Below, one piece after another: positions 60,780 through 64,000 of a DNA stretch of 64,000 bases (positions within the stretch are counted from its first letter, which is position 1; each line of letters starts with the position of its first letter). The position numbers and the translations under genes are program-made. Location of the stretch: assembly GCF_001542855.1 (NCBI RefSeq), contig NZ_LNBY01000001.1, positions 806,001 to 870,000 on the forward strand, in the 5' to 3' direction. The DNA is from Erythrobacter sp. AP23. Lineage in GTDB: Bacteria; Pseudomonadota; Alphaproteobacteria; Sphingomonadales; Sphingomonadaceae. A model generated the notes under the pieces. It saw nothing but the letters and a program-made list of their open reading frames with translations. It was not told where the DNA came from and ran no database searches.

Positions 60780-61424
60780 ATGGCTGAAGAAAACGAGTTT
60801 CCCGCAGACCTGCGCTGGCAGGGCGCCTGCGGCGAGGCCTCGATCAATACGCGGCTGGAGGACGGGCGGGCAATCTGCATCCGCACCGTCTCGCCCGAGG
60901 ACGAGGGGCGGCTGCGCGAAGGGATCGCGCGGATGAGTCCGCGTTCGCGCTATTTGCGGTTCTTCTCCGGCGGGGCGAGCCCGCCCGACTGGGTGATCGA
61001 GCGGCTGCTCGACGTCGACGGGGTGCTGCATCTCGCCTGGGGGGCGATCGACCTGTCGGACCCGGCGCAGCCCGCGATGGGCGTGGTCCATGCGATGCGG
61101 CCCGATGCGGGCGACCCGGTGGCCGAGTTCTCGGTGGGCGTGGTCGACGAGTATCACGGGCTCGGCCTGGGGCGGCTGCTGACCGCGACGCTGCTGCTCG
61201 ATGCGCGCGGGCGGTTGGAGGCGCTTTCCGCGCATGTGCTCGCCGAGAACGATGCCGCGCGCGGCTTCATCCGGCGGCTGGGTGCGCAGCACGTTGGGCA
61301 GGACGGGCCGCAGGCGGAATACCGGCTCGAGATCGGCCCGGCGCTCGAACGGCTGCGGATGGAATGCGAGCCGCCGGGGGTTGCGGACGTATTCGCCTAT
61401 TTCGATGCGCTGGCGGCGGGCTGA
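60780..61424 (+). CDS. GNAT family N-acetyltransferase
   Basis: 214 aa. IRTVSPEDEGRLREGIARMS starts the GNAT fold, and the acetyl-CoA-binding motif A is VGVVDEYHGLGLGRLLTATL (the Q/RxxGxG/A region is GLGLGR), followed by LAENDAARGFIRRLGA. Substrate unknown; such proteins acetylate small amines or proteins. The N-terminus is about 35 residues longer than the minimal domain. Confidence 0.88.
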   Translation: MAEENEFPADLRWQGACGEASINTRLEDGRAICIRTVSPEDEGRLREGIARMSPRSRYLRFFSGGASPPDWVIERLLDVDGVLHLAWGAIDLSDPAQPAMGVVHAMRPDAGDPVAEFSVGVVDEYHGLGLGRLLTATLLLDARGRLEALSAHVLAENDAARGFIRRLGAQHVGQDGPQAEYRLEIGPALERLRMECEPPGVADVFAYFDALAAG

Positions 61425-61443
61425 CCGCGCGCCTCGGCAGCGC

Positions 61444-62079
61444 TCAGCAGCTCATCACGGTGAGGCTTTGCGTGTTGGTGATGGCGTTGTTCTGCCGCCC
61501 GCGCACGTTGAAGGCGCTTTCGTAACGGATCGTGGGCGGAGTGAAGAAGCCGGTCGAGACCAGCGGCTGGTAGGCATAGGTCGCCTCGACGAACATCACC
61601 GCGGTATCGGGCAGCGCGGTGATCGTGTCGGTGCCCGAGCCGAGGCCGCTTTCGAGGCTGTCGTCATCCGCCCCGTCGCCTTCCACGCCATAGGCGGGCT
61701 GGACCGTGGTGGCATCGCCCCAGCAGCGCTGCCAGACGATGGTCTGCCCCTCGTCCGAGCCGGTCTGGCCGTTGTGTTCGAGGCTGGAGAGCACGACGCG
61801 GCCATTGGCGGCGAAGTCGAGCCCGTTGCCGACATATTCGGCGCCGGTGAAGACCTCGTAGATATTCGCCTCGTCGATGCCGGTGGTCACGCGCCCGGCA
61901 TTGTCGGCCACGGTCATCGCCATCTGGCTGACGCGCAAATGCGCGAGCGCGAGGTTGGACAGCTCGAGCCCGGTGAGGACGAGCGTGAGGAAGACCGGCG
62001 CGGCGAAGGCGAATTCGGTCAGCGCCAGCCCGCGCGTATCGCGCCGCAGCGCGCGCAAAGGTCGCAGCGTCCTAAGCAC
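61444..62079 (-). CDS. TadE/TadF-like pilus assembly protein
   Basis: 211 aa from GTG 62079. After a basic N-terminus (LRTLRPLRALRRDTRG) comes LALTEFAFAAPVFLTLVLTG, a class III signal peptide/TadE-like helix with the conserved Glu. The exported part is acidic, with two Cys. It overlaps the upstream TadE gene by 8 bases. Minor pseudopilin role in tight-adherence (Flp) pili is inferred from family and context. Confidence 0.82.
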   Translation of the reverse strand: MLRTLRPLRALRRDTRGLALTEFAFAAPVFLTLVLTGLELSNLALAHLRVSQMAMTVADNAGRVTTGIDEANIYEVFTGAEYVGNGLDFAANGRVVLSSLEHNGQTGSDEGQTIVWQRCWGDATTVQPAYGVEGDGADDDSLESGLGSGTDTITALPDTAVMFVEATYAYQPLVSTGFFTPPTIRYESAFNVRGRQNNAITNTQSLTVMSC

Positions 62080-62695
62080 AGACCACCGCCGCCGTTGCCT
62101 GCTGGTCGTAAGGCTGATTGCGCACCGCGGTTTCCAGCGTGTAGTCGATCGTCGGCCCGGCGAAAGGCAGGAAGTGGTGGATCGGCACGATCCGCGGGGC
62201 GCTGATCTTGGCGGTGTAGAGCACGACGTCGTCCGCTCCGCCCATGCCCGCCTTTCCGGCATCGGTGTCGTAATTGCCATTGCCATTGGCGTCTTCCCAG
62301 CAATCGCCATCCGCGGCATCGAACTGGCCGTTGCCGTTATGATCGGTCATCAGCTTTTCCGGATTGCCGATTTCGGAAAAGTCGAAATAGCTCTGCTGCG
62401 TGACGGTGATCTTTGCAGTGGGCGCGACGTGCCTGACCGTGTCCTTGATCAGGTTCTCGACCTGCTCCTCGATGGTCGAGCCGGACGCGGTGATGACCGG
62501 AGACTCGACCGCCGCAGTACGCGCCGCATCGTTGAGCGCCCCCTGCATGGTCGCACGCACATAGCTGTTGTAGCCAAGCTCGAGCCCGCCCAGCAGCAGC
62601 ACCAGCATCGGCCCGCAGACGATCGCGAATTCGACGATGGTCGCACCGCGTTCGTCGCCGCAGATACGGCGCCTTATGTCGCGTAGCCGCCTCAC
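62072..62695 (-). CDS. TadE-like pilus assembly protein
   Basis: 207 aa from GTG 62695. Basic start VRRLRDIRRRICGDERG, then ATIVEFAIVCGPMLVLLLGG, the TadE helix with its conserved Glu. The exported domain includes an acidic, possibly calcium-binding stretch (DHNGNGQFDAADGDCWEDAN) with DxNxNxxxD spacing. Start overlaps the stop of the upstream vWA gene (GTGA at 62692-62695). Confidence 0.85.
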   Translation of the reverse strand: MRRLRDIRRRICGDERGATIVEFAIVCGPMLVLLLGGLELGYNSYVRATMQGALNDAARTAAVESPVITASGSTIEEQVENLIKDTVRHVAPTAKITVTQQSYFDFSEIGNPEKLMTDHNGNGQFDAADGDCWEDANGNGNYDTDAGKAGMGGADDVVLYTAKISAPRIVPIHHFLPFAGPTIDYTLETAVRNQPYDQQATAAVVCA

Positions 62696-64000
62696 CGCGT
62701 CAGCCTCAGAGTTCCGATGCCGCGCCCGATACTCTCGAAGATTTCCTCCAGATCCGAGCCGTCGGAGGTGTAGAAATGCGCCGAACTGGTCGCGCAATCG
62801 TCGATATCCTCGGTATCGGTCACGTCGAGCGCGATCACCCATATTGTGGTGCCGGTCGATTTCACCAGGTCGCAAATCGAATGAAACCGCTTGATGTGCT
62901 TTTTCTGCAAGCTATCCGTACCGTCGATCCGGTCATGGTAATTGTCGATACCATAGGCCGAATAGGTACTGCCCGTGGTCACCAATGCGCCATCGGTCAT
63001 GAAGACGATGTGCCGGTTGACCGGGACCACGCCATGCGATGTCGGATTGTCGGCTGCGAACATGCCCGTGGGCGATAGGAAGCGCGCGCCCCACAGCATG
63101 CCGATATCGTGATAGGTATAGCCGGTGACGTTGGCGGTCGCATTGTCGATCGCCGTGTTGAAGGCGCTTTCCGAGGCATATATCGCCAGTTTCTGCGATT
63201 CGGACGGACAGGCGCTCGAACTCTGGCCTTCCTGGCTTTCCGGGTCGTAGCGGCCCCACTGATAGGTCGTGTCGTTGCCATTCGAGGCAACGGCGTCGAT
63301 ATCGTTCTGCGACACGGTCTGCAGTATCGTCACCGGGCTCACCGTCTGCCCGATGCTCGAGCGCTCCTCGATGCATCCATCCCCGCTTTGGCGGAAATCG
63401 CGGCGGTTCTGGTTGGTCGTATTGCCCGCGCTGGCCCACTGCGTATCGTCGATATGGACTGTCTTTTCGCCCACATGCGTGAAGCTCGTGGTGCCGTATT
63501 TCGAGCCGTTCCAGCCGATATAGGGCGTGTCGGCTATCGTGTCGTATACCTCGCCGTCGCTTTCGCAATTGTAGAGATAGCCCCACCACACGTCGCATTC
63601 GGACCATGTGAAGGTGCCGTCATTGTAGGATTGCTCTTTCAGGATGTCGCGGTTCTTCAGGCTGCGCGCGACATTCACCGTCTGCGAATAGGACACGATG
63701 CCGAAGCGGGTGATCGATCCATTGGCGCTGTCTTCCAGCGCGCGATAGAGGCCCGATGCGCCATTGCGCAGGCGCACGATCTTGGTTTTGCCGCCGATCG
63801 AGGGGGAATTGGTCATCGACCCGGTCGTATCGAGAACCAGCATCACGTCGTTGTGGCCCAGATCGCGCTTGGCATCGCAATTGGCCTGGATGTCGATCGT
63901 ATCGAAGCCGAAAATGTGCATAAGCGAGGTGGGGATGGCCGCGCTGGCAATGCCGATGATCTGCGAATTGTCGTCGGGGTCCTGGTCGATGTCGAAAGCC
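62692..64000 (-). CDS. TadG-like von Willebrand factor A protein (5' end outside window)
   Basis: At least 435 codons in the window; the reading frame stays open to base 64000. The vWA domain has MIDAS DTTGSM in HNDVMLVLDTTGSM and the later YTYHDIGMLWGARFL, VFMTDGALVTTG and IWVIALDVTD. IPTSLMHIFGFDTIDIQANC just before it is the typical TadG junction, so a TadE-like N-terminal helix should lie beyond the edge. Probable role in surface pili or adhesion. First of three overlapping tad genes here. Confidence 0.85.
   Translation of the reverse strand, partial: AFDIDQDPDDNSQIIGIASAAIPTSLMHIFGFDTIDIQANCDAKRDLGHNDVMLVLDTTGSMTNSPSIGGKTKIVRLRNGASGLYRALEDSANGSITRFGIVSYSQTVNVARSLKNRDILKEQSYNDGTFTWSECDVWWGYLYNCESDGEVYDTIADTPYIGWNGSKYGTTSFTHVGEKTVHIDDTQWASAGNTTNQNRRDFRQSGDGCIEERSSIGQTVSPVTILQTVSQNDIDAVASNGNDTTYQWGRYDPESQEGQSSSACPSESQKLAIYASESAFNTAIDNATANVTGYTYHDIGMLWGARFLSPTGMFAADNPTSHGVVPVNRHIVFMTDGALVTTGSTYSAYGIDNYHDRIDGTDSLQKKHIKRFHSICDLVKSTGTTIWVIALDVTDTEDIDDCATSSAHFYTSDGSDLEEIFESIGRGIGTLRLTR

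Overview
The window looks like chromosome from a GC-rich alphaproteobacterium, most likely a sphingomonad of the Erythrobacteraceae type. The basis is the protein style, a tuf-S10-spc-alpha ribosomal cluster, a GTTC-N7-GTTC SOS box in front of uvrA, and an mdh/suc/lpd TCA-cycle block. This placement comes from sequence character only; no database search was possible. No rRNA, tRNA or CRISPR array was recognised.

Layout. 1-1611: 5' part of uvrA (minus). 1.9-8.0 kb: a membrane GGDEF protein, a GH24 lysozyme-like protein, ThpR plus a coupled lipoprotein, and a secreted M3 metallopeptidase. 8.0-12.7 kb (minus): a vitamin B12 uptake operon btuB-btuF-btuC-btuD in which every junction overlaps by 4 bases, preceded by a cobalamin riboswitch. 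12.9-16.5 kb: a SleB-type cell wall hydrolase, a small hypothetical protein and a GGDEF-EAL protein. 16.6-25.5 kb: a TCA block mdh - secreted hypothetical - sucD - GIY-YIG ORF - sucA - sucB - small lipoprotein - lpdA, with a Fur-box-like palindrome upstream. 25.6-29.4 kb: a short SEDS-like membrane protein, an amidase, a PepSY protein and a UPF0126/TRIC-like protein. 29.3-32.3 kb (minus): two tandem paralogous secreted proteins and a serine hydrolase.

32.4-56.3 kb (minus) holds the translation cluster in the order rpsL-rpsG-fusA-tuf-rpsJ-rplC-rplD-rplW-rplB-rpsS-rplV-rpsC-rplP-rpmC-rpsQ-rplN-rplX-rplE-rpsN-rpsH-rplF-rplR-rpsE-rpmD // rplO-secY-adk // rpsM-rpsK-rpoA-rplQ. It is broken twice. 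A plus-strand GT39-like membrane glycosyltransferase with a strong bidirectional terminator lies between rpmD and rplO. An SRPBCC protein and gdhA lie between adk and rpsM.

56.3-61.4 kb is an accessory stretch: repeats, a SRAP/YedK-type protein between two 55-bp direct repeats, an AT-richer two-gene module (OLD/AAA-type ATPase plus a TOPRIM-like DUF3226-type partner) that resembles an anti-phage system, a terminase-small-subunit-like protein with a companion ORF, and a GNAT acetyltransferase. 61.4-64.0 kb (minus) is a tadG-tadE-tadE-like pilus cluster running off the window.

The most distinctive structural feature is a dispersed family of bipartite palindromes. Each has two hairpins of 8-bp arms and a 4-nt loop, about 30 bp apart. 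They lie at several intergenic sites, around a GIY-YIG nuclease ORF inside the suc operon, and, remarkably, in frame inside uvrA.
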